Part shown: positions 20,684 to 27,445 of the stretch, in pieces
Layout: each line of letters begins with the position of its first letter
Numbering within the stretch: the first letter of the stretch is position 1
Source: a virus
Length of the DNA: 27,445 bases
Strand: one strand, 5' to 3'
IMG/VR virus record: IMGVR_UViG_3300045107_000836
Location: 1-27,445 of that record
Notes under the pieces: model-generated
The model's input: the letters and a program-made list of their open reading frames with translations, nothing else
What the model was told of the DNA's origin: nothing
The model's database searches: none
Made by a program: the position numbers and the translations under genes

Positions 20684-22940
20684 CCCGCGCAAGCTGCGGC
20701 CGAGCGAGTTGTGCCGGCTCTTGAACTCGACCCCGCTCGGCGAGGTGTTAAGCGAGCGGCAGCTCCACCGCCATCGGAGCCGGGCTGGCCTGCGCATCGG
20801 CGACGCCCGGCACGTGGACCTGCTGCGCTACGTCGCCTGGCTCGTGCAACTGCGGCATACGCCGAGGCCCGAACCAGAGCGCGATCCCTACGAGACGCTC
20901 AAAGAGCGCGCCCGCGCTCGCAACATCGCGCTGTCGCTGGCCGGGCGGGACATCGGCGAGCTGCCGGAAGTCGTGAACCCGGAGCGAAAGGAGAGGGCGG
21001 CGGCAGATTTCCGCTTCTTCTGCGAGCAGTATTTTCCGCTGACGTTCCACCTCCCCTGGTCGCGCGACCACCTGAAGGTCATCGCCAAAATCGAACAGGC
21101 CGTGTTGCGGGGCGGCCTCTTCGCAATGGCGATGCCGCGCGGCAGCGGCAAAAGCACGATCTGCGAGTGCGCCTGCATCTGGGCGGTCCTCAATGGGCAC
21201 CGCGAGTTCGTGTGCCTGATCGGTAGCGACGAAGGCCACGCGATGGACATGCTCGACTCGATCAAGATGGAACTCGACGGCAACGACCTGTTGCTCGAAG
21301 ACTTCCCGGAAGTGGTCTATCCGATTCAATGCCTGGACGGCATCGCCAACCGCTGCAACGGCCAGCTCTACAAGGGCGAGCGGACGCACATCGGCTGGAC
21401 GGCCAGGGAGATCGTGTTGCCGACGATCCCGGAGAGCAAGGCGAGCGGGGCGATCATCAAGGTCGCCGGCATCACCGGTCGCATCCGCGGCATGAAGTAC
21501 AAGCGCGCCGACGGCAAGACGGTGCGGCCCACGCTGGTCGTCCTCGACGACCCGCAGACCGACGAGTCGGCGCGGTCGCTGTCGCAATGCGCCACGCGTG
21601 AGAGCATCCTGGCCGGCGCGGTCCTCGGCTTGGCCGGGCCGGGGAAGAAGATCTCCGGCATCATGCCCTGCACGGTGATCCGGCCGGGCGACATGGCCGA
21701 CAATATCCTCGACCGCGACAAGCACCCGGAGTGGAACGGCGAGCGGACCAAGATGGTCTACTCGTTCCCCGCCAACGAGAAGCTCTGGCAACAGTACGCC
21801 GAGCTGCGCGCCGACAGCCTGCGGCGTGGCAACGCCGGAGAGGAGGCGACCGAGTTTTATCGACAGAACCAGGCGGCGATGGACGAAGGGGCGGTCGTCG
21901 CCTGGCCGGAGCGCTTCAACCACGATGAACTCTCGGCGATCCAGCATGCGATGAACTTGAAGCTGCAGGACGAGGCGGCGTTCTTCGCCGAATACCAGAA
22001 CGAGCCGCTGCCGGCAGAAACGGTGGACGCCGACGAACTCACGGCGGACCAGATCGCGGGCAAGCTGAACCGCATGAAGCGCTACGAGGTGCCCATCGGC
22101 TGCAATCACGTAACCATGTTCATCGACGTGCAGGCCAACCTGCTCTTCTTCGTGGTGGCGGCGTGGGAGGACGATTTCACCGGCTACGTCCTCGACTACG
22201 GCACCTTCCCCGACCAGAAGCGGCCGTACTTCACTCTCCGTGATGCGAGGCTGACGCTCGCCGGAGTGACTGGCGCGGCCGGCCTGGAAGGGGCCATCTA
22301 CGCCGGCCTGGAAAAGCTGACCGCCAACCTCCTGGGCCGAGCTTGGCGGCGTGACGACGGGGCCGACCTGCGGGTCGAGCGCTGCCTGATCGACGCAAAC
22401 TGGGGCTCGGCCACGGACGTGGTCTACCAGTTCTGCCGGCAGTCGGCGCACGCGGGCATCGTGCTGCCCAGCCACGGCCGGTTCGTGGGCGCCTCCAGCC
22501 AGCCGTTCAGCGAGTACAAGCGCCGGCCGGGCGACCGGGTCGGGCACAACTGGCGCATCCCCAACGTCCACGGCAAGCGGGCCGTCCGCCACGCGCTCTA
22601 CGACACCAACTACTGGAAGTCCTTCGTCCACGCTCGCCTGGCCGTTTCGATGGGCGACCGGGGCTGTCTGTACCTCTTCGGCGACAAACCGGAGATACAC
22701 CGTCTCTTCGCGGAGCACCTGACCGCCGAGTACCGCGTGCGGACGGAGGGCCGCGGGCGCACCGTGGATGAATGGAAACAGCGCCCGGAGCGTGGCGACA
22801 ACCACTGGCTGGACTGCCTGGTCGGCTGCGCCGTGGCAGCCTCCATGCAGGGCGTGGTCCTGCCGGGCACCGACGGCACCGGCCCCGCCAAGCGCGAGCG
22901 CGTCAGCTTCGCCACCATGCAGCGGGGGAGGCGGCGATGA
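20673..22940 (+). CDS. Phage terminase large subunit (GpA-like)
   Basis: A 755-residue protein; AAGGAG (20660-20665) supports GTG 20673. The N-terminus (about 5-65) is a small helical domain like the preceding protein. ATPase: Walker A MPRGSGKST (about 154-162), Walker B PTLVVLDDPQTDE (about 285-297). Nuclease: acidic positions in TMFIDVQANLLFF (about 481-493), CLIDANWG (about 570-577) and HWLDCLVG (about 709-716). It cuts and pumps DNA into proheads. The length and the long C-terminus fit the GpA-like group. The stop overlaps the next start by ATGA, and portal and capsid genes follow, so this begins the late module. Confidence 0.93.
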   Translation: MPIDPRKLRPSELCRLLNSTPLGEVLSERQLHRHRSRAGLRIGDARHVDLLRYVAWLVQLRHTPRPEPERDPYETLKERARARNIALSLAGRDIGELPEVVNPERKERAAADFRFFCEQYFPLTFHLPWSRDHLKVIAKIEQAVLRGGLFAMAMPRGSGKSTICECACIWAVLNGHREFVCLIGSDEGHAMDMLDSIKMELDGNDLLLEDFPEVVYPIQCLDGIANRCNGQLYKGERTHIGWTAREIVLPTIPESKASGAIIKVAGITGRIRGMKYKRADGKTVRPTLVVLDDPQTDESARSLSQCATRESILAGAVLGLAGPGKKISGIMPCTVIRPGDMADNILDRDKHPEWNGERTKMVYSFPANEKLWQQYAELRADSLRRGNAGEEATEFYRQNQAAMDEGAVVAWPERFNHDELSAIQHAMNLKLQDEAAFFAEYQNEPLPAETVDADELTADQIAGKLNRMKRYEVPIGCNHVTMFIDVQANLLFFVVAAWEDDFTGYVLDYGTFPDQKRPYFTLRDARLTLAGVTGAAGLEGAIYAGLEKLTANLLGRAWRRDDGADLRVERCLIDANWGSATDVVYQFCRQSAHAGIVLPSHGRFVGASSQPFSEYKRRPGDRVGHNWRIPNVHGKRAVRHALYDTNYWKSFVHARLAVSMGDRGCLYLFGDKPEIHRLFAEHLTAEYRVRTEGRGRTVDEWKQRPERGDNHWLDCLVGCAVAASMQGVVLPGTDGTGPAKRERVSFATMQRGRRR

Positions 22941-23137
22941 CCGCAACGCGGCCGGCCAGAGACGAACTCGGCATTCGCTGCCCCCGCTGCGGCTGCCGCC
23001 ACTTCTACACCACCAACACCGAGCCGCTCCGCGACGGCCGCATCCGCCGGCGGAAGGTCTGCCGCCACTGCGGACGTAAGGTCGTCACGTTCGAGACGAT
23101 CCCGGCCGCTAACCACAGGCGCGGTTGCCAGATGTAG
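22937..23137 (+). CDS. Small zinc-ribbon protein (NrdR-like ribbon)
   Basis: A 66-residue protein coupled to the terminase by ATGA. It contains IRCPRCGCRHFY, a basic RDGRIRRRKVCRHCGRK stretch and VVTFE, matching the zinc ribbon of NrdR, with nothing else attached. Such small ribbons recur after terminases in this type of phage. It is probably a DNA- or RNA-binding accessory; function not established. Confidence 0.75.
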   Translation: MTATRPARDELGIRCPRCGCRHFYTTNTEPLRDGRIRRRKVCRHCGRKVVTFETIPAANHRRGCQM

Positions 23138-23164
23138 CACGATCTTCTCGTTTTCGCCGCCTCC

Positions 23165-23213
23165 TGCGTCAATTCGCTCACCAACTGGAAAGCTCTTCCT
23201 GTAGAGGGCTGCA
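23165..23213 (+). repeat. Dispersed repeat, copy 2
   Basis: This matches 6481-6529, with the identical 24-mer at 23181-23204. It lies 38 bases ahead of ATG 23242 and in the same reading frame as that gene, as copy 1 is with its gene. The only substitutions inside the later part of the match are largely synonymous, yet identity includes third codon positions, favouring a nucleic-acid-level role. Confidence 0.85.
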
Positions 23214-23241
23214 TTTGCCGTTGCGCAGGGGAGCGTTCCTC

Positions 23242-23439
23242 ATGGCCGACGAACTCGACGACACGATCCGCCAGAACGCCCAGGGGCCAGCCAAGGCCTC
23301 GGGCGACGCCGGCAGCGTTGAACAGCACCAGCTCGACGAGCAGATCGAGGCGGACCGCTACCTCGCCTCGAAGGAAGGCGTGAAGTCGAAAAAACGCGGC
23401 CTGCGCTTCAACAAGCTCGTTCCGCCGGAGGCTTCGTAG
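23242..23439 (+). CDS. Small hypothetical protein before portal
   Basis: A 65-residue charged protein from ATG 23242 with GGGGAG at 23228-23233. It reads MADELDDTIRQNAQGPAKASGDAGSVEQH in pieces, then EQIEADRYLASKEG and a basic KSKKRGLRFNKLVPP end. I recall similar short proteins directly before portal genes in phages with GpA-like terminases, sometimes as head-completion or gpW-like proteins, but no motif proves that. Its stop abuts the portal GTG. Confidence 0.7.
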   Translation: MADELDDTIRQNAQGPAKASGDAGSVEQHQLDEQIEADRYLASKEGVKSKKRGLRFNKLVPPEAS

Positions 23440-24900
23440 GTGTTCGGTTGGTTATCCAAACTGTTTGCCGGTAAGGCGAGCGCCGTGCCCGACGCGCGCC
23501 GCGTCCGCTGGCTCCGCGCCCGCTACGATGCGGCTGCGACCAACCCGGACAACCGCCGGCACTGGGCCAACGCCGACGGTCTGTCGGCCAATGCCGCCAA
23601 CAGCGCCGAGGTGCGTCGTATTCTGCGGAACCGCGCTCGCTACGAGGTCGCCAACAACAGCTACGCCCGCGGCATCGTGCTGACCCTGGCCAACGACACC
23701 ATCGGCACCGGGCCGCGCCTGCAACTGCTCACGGCCGATGCCGAAGCGAACCGGCTCATCGAGCGCGAGTTCGCCGTCTGGGCCAAGGCCGTGAACCTGG
23801 CCGAGAAGCTCCGCACCATGCGCATGGCCCGAGCGCAGGACGGCGAAGCGTTCGCCGTCATGACGAGCAACCCCAAGCTGCCGACGCCGGTGCAGCTCGA
23901 CCTGCGGCTCGTTGAGGCCGACCAGGTGACGACGCCGGACACCACGGTGCTGACCGACAACTTCGTGGATGGCATTGTGTTCGACGACGCTGGCAACCCG
24001 ATCGAGTACCACGTGCTCAAGCAACATCCCGGCGACGCGATGGGACGCTACGTGCTGGAGTTCGACCGCGTTCCCGCTCAGTCGATGATCCACTGGTTCC
24101 GTGCTGACCGGCCCGGCCAGGCGCGCGGCGTCCCGGACATCATGCCGGCGCTGCCGCTGTTTGCCCAGCTCCGGCGCTTCACTTTGGCCGTGATCGCGGC
24201 CGCCGAGACCGCCGCCGACTTCGCCGGCATCCTCTACACCGATGCGCCGGCCGGCGGCGAGGCCGACGCCGCCGAACCGTTCGAGCCGATCGAGCTGGAA
24301 CAGCGGGCGCTGGTGACCATGCCCGGCGGCTGGAAGATGTCGCAGTTGCAAGCGGAGCAGCCCGCGACCACCTACGCCGAGTTCAAAAAGGAGATCCTCA
24401 ACGAGATCGCCCGATGCCTCAACATGCCGTTCAACGTCGCGGCGGGGAACTCGTCAGGCTACAACTACGCCTCGGGCCGGCTCGACCACCAGACCTACTT
24501 CAAGGCGATCCGCGTTGACCAGGCTCACCTCGAATGCGTCGTGCTGGACCGCCTTCTCGCGGCCTGGCTCGATGAGGCCGCGCTGATTCCGGCCTTCTTG
24601 CCTGCTGGCCTTGGCCCCATCGGCGACTGGCCGCACCAGTGGTTCTGGGACGGGCATGAGCACGTCGACCCCGCCAAGGAAGCGTCCGCCCAGGCGACGC
24701 GCCTGAGCAACCACACCACCACGCTCGCACACGAGTATGCCCGGCAGGGCCGGGACTGGGAGGAAGCCCTGCGCCAGCGAGCCAAGGAGATCGCGCTCAT
24801 GCAGGAGCTAGGACTCACGCCGGCGCAGACCCAGCCGACCGAACCCAAGGAGACCAACGATGAAATCGACGAGTCGGAAGCCCAGTGGGCAGCCGCATGA
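23440..24900 (+). CDS. Phage portal protein (lambda GpB family)
   Basis: A 486-residue protein beginning at GTG 23440 directly after the previous TAG. Lambda-type portal features: [76 protein letters not shown], then [32 protein letters not shown] and [18 protein letters not shown], each in separate stretches. Portal dodecamers form the DNA channel at one head vertex. The C-terminus after about residue 455 is Gln/Glu/Pro-rich. It overlaps the protease-capsid gene by 41 bases. Confidence 0.93.
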   Translation: MFGWLSKLFAGKASAVPDARRVRWLRARYDAAATNPDNRRHWANADGLSANAANSAEVRRILRNRARYEVANNSYARGIVLTLANDTIGTGPRLQLLTADAEANRLIEREFAVWAKAVNLAEKLRTMRMARAQDGEAFAVMTSNPKLPTPVQLDLRLVEADQVTTPDTTVLTDNFVDGIVFDDAGNPIEYHVLKQHPGDAMGRYVLEFDRVPAQSMIHWFRADRPGQARGVPDIMPALPLFAQLRRFTLAVIAAAETAADFAGILYTDAPAGGEADAAEPFEPIELEQRALVTMPGGWKMSQLQAEQPATTYAEFKKEILNEIARCLNMPFNVAAGNSSGYNYASGRLDHQTYFKAIRVDQAHLECVVLDRLLAAWLDEAALIPAFLPAGLGPIGDWPHQWFWDGHEHVDPAKEASAQATRLSNHTTTLAHEYARQGRDWEEALRQRAKEIALMQELGLTPAQTQPTEPKETNDEIDESEAQWAAA

Positions 24901-26845
24901 TTCGGGCGTGCCCAGCCTGCTCAACCTGGCCGCGACCGCCACGATTGAGCTGGCTGCCGGCGGCGACGCCGATGCCGACAAGGCGCTGCCGCGCTTCCGC
25001 ATGGTCGCCTACACCGGCACCCCCATGCGGGTGGCCGGCTGGCGGCACCCGGTGGTCCTCGACCTGGCCGGCCTGTCGATCCCGTCGCAGTCGCGGCCCA
25101 TCCGCTTCGGGCACGATCCGCTCTTTGGCGTGGGGCACACCGACAGTATCCGCATCGAGGAGGGCCAGCTCACGGCAACCGGCGTGGTCTCCCGCGATAC
25201 GGCCGCGGCCCGCGAGATCGTCGTGTCGGCCAAGAACGGCTTCCCCTGGCAGGCGTCGGTCGGCGCCAGTGTCGAGGAGTTCGAGTTCATCAAGGAGAAC
25301 CAGAAGGTCGTGGTCAACGGCCGGGCGCTGACTGGCCCGCTCAACGTCGTTCGCAAGGCGACGCTCGGTGAGATCAGCTTCGTCGATCTCGGGGCTGACG
25401 GCCGCACCAGCGCGACCGTCGCCGCGACCAACCCGCCGGGAGATGCACCCGTGAACACCCAAGACGCCAACACCGAGGCCGCCGGCGCGGTCTCGTCCCA
25501 AGCGCCGGAACCATCGGCGGACCCGCAGCCGACGGCCGAGGAGGTCCGTGCCCAGGCCCTGGCGGAGACCAGCCGCATCGCTGCCATCCGCCGGGTGTGC
25601 GCCGGCCGGCACGCGGACATCGAGGCGCGGGCCATCCAGGAGGGCTGGGACGCAACCCGCACCGAGCTGGAAATCCTCCGCGCCGACCGCCCACGCTCGC
25701 CCGCCATCCACATCGCCGACAGCACCATCACCGCGACGGTGCTCGAAGCGGCCTGCGTGCTCACGGCCAAGCTGGGCCGGGTCGAAGAGTTGTACGAGCC
25801 GCAAACGCTCGACCTGGCCAGCCGGCGCTTCCGCGGCGGCATCGGTTTGCAAGAGTTGCTTCTGGAAGCGGCCTGGGCCAACGGCTACACCGGCCGCAAC
25901 TTCCGCGACCACCGGGCCGTGCTACGCTTCGCTTTCGGACGCGGCATCGAAGCGTCCTTCTCGACCATCGACATCGGCGGCATTCTCTCCAACGTCGCCA
26001 ACAAGTTCCTGCTCGAGGGGTTCTTCTCGGTCGAGCGCACCTGGCGGAACATCACGGCCGTCCGCAACGTCAGCGACTTCAAGACCGTGACCAGCTATCG
26101 GCTGGTGGGCAAGGACCAGTATGAGCAGGTCGCGCCGGGCGGCGAGCTGAAACACGGCACCCTTGGCGAGGAGAAGTACGAGAACCGGGCCGACACCTAC
26201 GGTTTGCTGCTGTCCATCGACCGACGCGACATCATCAACGACGACCTGGGCGCGATCACCACCGTGCCGCGCAAGCTCGGTCGCGGCTCGGGTTTGAAGA
26301 TCAACGACGTTTTCTGGACCACGTTCCTCAACAACAGCACCTTCTTCACGGCCGCCCGCGGCAATTATCTCACGGGCGCCACGACGGCGCTGGGGATCGA
26401 CGGCCTGACCAAGGCGGAAGTGGCTTTCATGGAGCAAGTGGACGCCGACGGCAAACCGACCGGCGTCATGCCGGCCATCCTTTTGGTCCCACCCAGCTTG
26501 AGCGCCATTGGCTCGCAGCTGTTCAAGTCGATGGAGCTGCGCGACACGACCTCGAACCTCAAGTATCCGGTGTCCAACCCGCACCAGGGCAAATTCCGCG
26601 TCGAGGTCAGCCGCTATCTCGCCAACACGCAGTATCCCGGCAACTCGCAGACGGCCTGGTATCTCCTGGCCGATCCCAACGATCTGCCCGTGATCGAGGT
26701 CGCGTTCCTCAATGGGCAAGAAGGACCGACCATCGAGACGGCTGAAGCGGACTTCCAGACCTTGGGCGTGCAAATGCGCGGCTATACGGATTTCGGTTGC
26801 TCGCTGATCGAGTACCGCGGCGGCGTGGAGTCCGCCGGGGCGTAA
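24860..26845 (+). CDS. Prohead protease fused to major capsid protein
   Basis: A 661-residue fusion starting inside the portal gene (ATG 24860; GGAG shortly upstream). Protease part (about 45-185): [12 protein letters not shown], catalytic-type His85 in IRFGHDP, Ser133 in WQASVGAS, and [13 protein letters not shown], the pattern of HK97-type prohead proteases. A Pro/Glu/Ala linker (about 190-230) leads to the major head protein (about 240-661): [19 protein letters not shown], then [40 protein letters not shown] and [13 protein letters not shown]. In other phages these are often two genes; here cleavage during head maturation must separate them. No separate scaffold gene is visible. Confidence 0.92.
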   Translation: MKSTSRKPSGQPHDSGVPSLLNLAATATIELAAGGDADADKALPRFRMVAYTGTPMRVAGWRHPVVLDLAGLSIPSQSRPIRFGHDPLFGVGHTDSIRIEEGQLTATGVVSRDTAAAREIVVSAKNGFPWQASVGASVEEFEFIKENQKVVVNGRALTGPLNVVRKATLGEISFVDLGADGRTSATVAATNPPGDAPVNTQDANTEAAGAVSSQAPEPSADPQPTAEEVRAQALAETSRIAAIRRVCAGRHADIEARAIQEGWDATRTELEILRADRPRSPAIHIADSTITATVLEAACVLTAKLGRVEELYEPQTLDLASRRFRGGIGLQELLLEAAWANGYTGRNFRDHRAVLRFAFGRGIEASFSTIDIGGILSNVANKFLLEGFFSVERTWRNITAVRNVSDFKTVTSYRLVGKDQYEQVAPGGELKHGTLGEEKYENRADTYGLLLSIDRRDIINDDLGAITTVPRKLGRGSGLKINDVFWTTFLNNSTFFTAARGNYLTGATTALGIDGLTKAEVAFMEQVDADGKPTGVMPAILLVPPSLSAIGSQLFKSMELRDTTSNLKYPVSNPHQGKFRVEVSRYLANTQYPGNSQTAWYLLADPNDLPVIEVAFLNGQEGPTIETAEADFQTLGVQMRGYTDFGCSLIEYRGGVESAGA

Positions 26846-26867
26846 GGGAACACGGGGAAAAGCGACT

Positions 26868-27362
26868 ATGACCACCGCTGAATTCATTCGCCGAGCCAAA
26901 GCGGTTCACGGGGAGCGCTTCGATTACGGCGCGGCCGCCTATCGGGGCTTTACCGCACCGTTGACTCTGGGCTGTCGCCGGCACGGCCTGTTCAGCACCA
27001 CTCCCAAGAGTCATCTGCACTCCAAAGCCGGCGGCTGCCGGCCGTGCATCGAGCGCGCTCTTCGTCCCGATACCCTGCAGCGGCAGCAAGACGCCTTCCT
27101 GCGAAAGGCGAGGCTGGTCCACGGCAATCGCTACGAGTACGGCCCGGGCGTCTCCGAAGACGGCCGTTGCTGGGTCACCGTGGTGTGTGCGAAACATGGA
27201 CCATTTCTGCTACGTCGGGCAAAGCACCTGCGAGGCCACGGCTGCCGGCAATGCTCCCACGCCCGCCTTTCCCAGGAGCGGCGGTTGTCCGTGTGGGAGT
27301 TGATAGATCGGATCGCGGCCGCCCAGGGGCTAGTGGGTTATCCATCTTCATTTGACGGGTAG
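26868..27362 (+). CDS. Zinc-finger repeat protein of homing-nuclease type (DUF723-like), truncated by IS
   Basis: A 164-residue ORF from ATG 26868, 22 bases after the capsid stop. It has two copies of one module: FIRRAKAVHGERFDY with CRRHGLF, HL and GGCRPC (about 6-60), and FLRKARLVHGNRYEYG with CAKHGPF, KHLRGHGCRQC (about 77-128). This is the repeat found in phage proteins related to Vsr/EDxHD-type homing nucleases. No nuclease motif remains after the second repeat. The last 10 or so codons overlap the IS630-type transposase end, so the native C-terminus seems replaced. Here it interrupts the head/tail gene order, like a free-standing homing gene. Confidence 0.7.
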   Translation: MTTAEFIRRAKAVHGERFDYGAAAYRGFTAPLTLGCRRHGLFSTTPKSHLHSKAGGCRPCIERALRPDTLQRQQDAFLRKARLVHGNRYEYGPGVSEDGRCWVTVVCAKHGPFLLRRAKHLRGHGCRQCSHARLSQERRLSVWELIDRIAAAQGLVGYPSSFDG

Positions 27363-27445
27363 AGTTTCCGCAACTTCTGTCGTGCCACGGCGAGGGTGAA
27401 GGTCCAGTGGATGCGTGCCTCCAGAGCGTTGCGTTTGCCCTCCCA
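27338..27445 (-). CDS. IS630-family transposase, C-terminal end (partial)
   Basis: A minus-strand frame entering at the window end reads WEGKRNALEARIHWTF, then LAVARQKLRKLYPSNEDG and TAA at 27340-27338. The RNA-x(4)-I-x-W-x-F-x(4)-AR-x-KL-x-x-LYP pattern is the usual C-terminus of IS630-type transposases, especially those of planctomycetes. The rest lies beyond 27445. The element end is probably at the TA around 27331-27332, since IS630 elements insert at TA. It overlaps the end of the previous ORF in antisense. Confidence 0.75.
   Translation of the reverse strand, partial: WEGKRNALEARIHWTFTLAVARQKLRKLYPSNEDG

Noticed and set aside
20748-22946. 732-residue minus-strand open frame
   Set aside because: Exactly antisense to the terminase, which has clear ATPase and nuclease motifs.

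Overview
The window is GC-rich, almost fully coding, and reads as a tailed-phage (prophage) genome segment carried by a bacterium. The host is probably a planctomycete of the Gemmata type. That assignment rests on the protein style (the small-protein/DUF2924/recombinase/HTH cassette, the HARE-HTH protein, LAxVxPT heptads, an IS630-type transposase end) and not on a marker gene, so it is an inference.

Layout. (1) 1-2736: a translationally coupled cassette of a small protein, DUF2924, a large serine recombinase and an HTH protein. (2) 2805-5162: a promoter candidate, two overlapping genes of unknown function and a strong intrinsic terminator, forming a self-contained unit. (3) 5412-17623, plus strand: the phage early region. 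It holds a small unknown gene, a sigma-factor-like gene, a recombination set (PD-(D/E)XK exonuclease, Sak4-like RecA ATPase, DUF669, RusA), a DEAD-type helicase, a primase-polymerase/RepA-type ATPase, a ParB-domain DNA methyltransferase, and two nucleotide-metabolism genes. (4) 17690-20334, minus strand: a four-gene cassette with an amidoligase, a class II glutamine amidotransferase, a HARE-HTH gene broken by a small inverted-repeat element, and a zinc-ribbon protein. (5) 20468-26845, plus strand: packaging and head genes (TerS-like small protein, terminase large subunit, zinc ribbon, small protein, portal, protease-capsid fusion). (6) 26868-27445: a homing-nuclease-associated zinc-finger repeat protein apparently cut by the end of an IS630-family element that runs off the window.

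How it works together. The early genes would replicate and recombine phage DNA, the methyltransferase and nucleotide enzymes would alter DNA or the dNTP pool, and the late genes package DNA into heads. Two inteins sit in the early region. A class 3-type LAGLIDADG intein lies exactly in the Walker A loop of the Sak4-like ATPase. A class 1 intein carrying a GIY-YIG-like domain lies in the methyltransferase. A nine-copy GTTGAC array with about 10-bp spacing, followed by a large hairpin, covers the end of the primase gene and is a candidate origin or operator. A 24-nt identical repeat precedes both the recombination block and the portal block.

The strongest candidates for something undescribed are the minus-strand amidoligase/GATase cassette, the pair of inteins, the GTTGAC array, the 120-bp insertion, and the unknown two-gene unit at 2923-5125. 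No tRNA, rRNA or CRISPR array was seen. The longest gene-poor stretches (5163-5411 and 14381-14661) are each under 300 bases.
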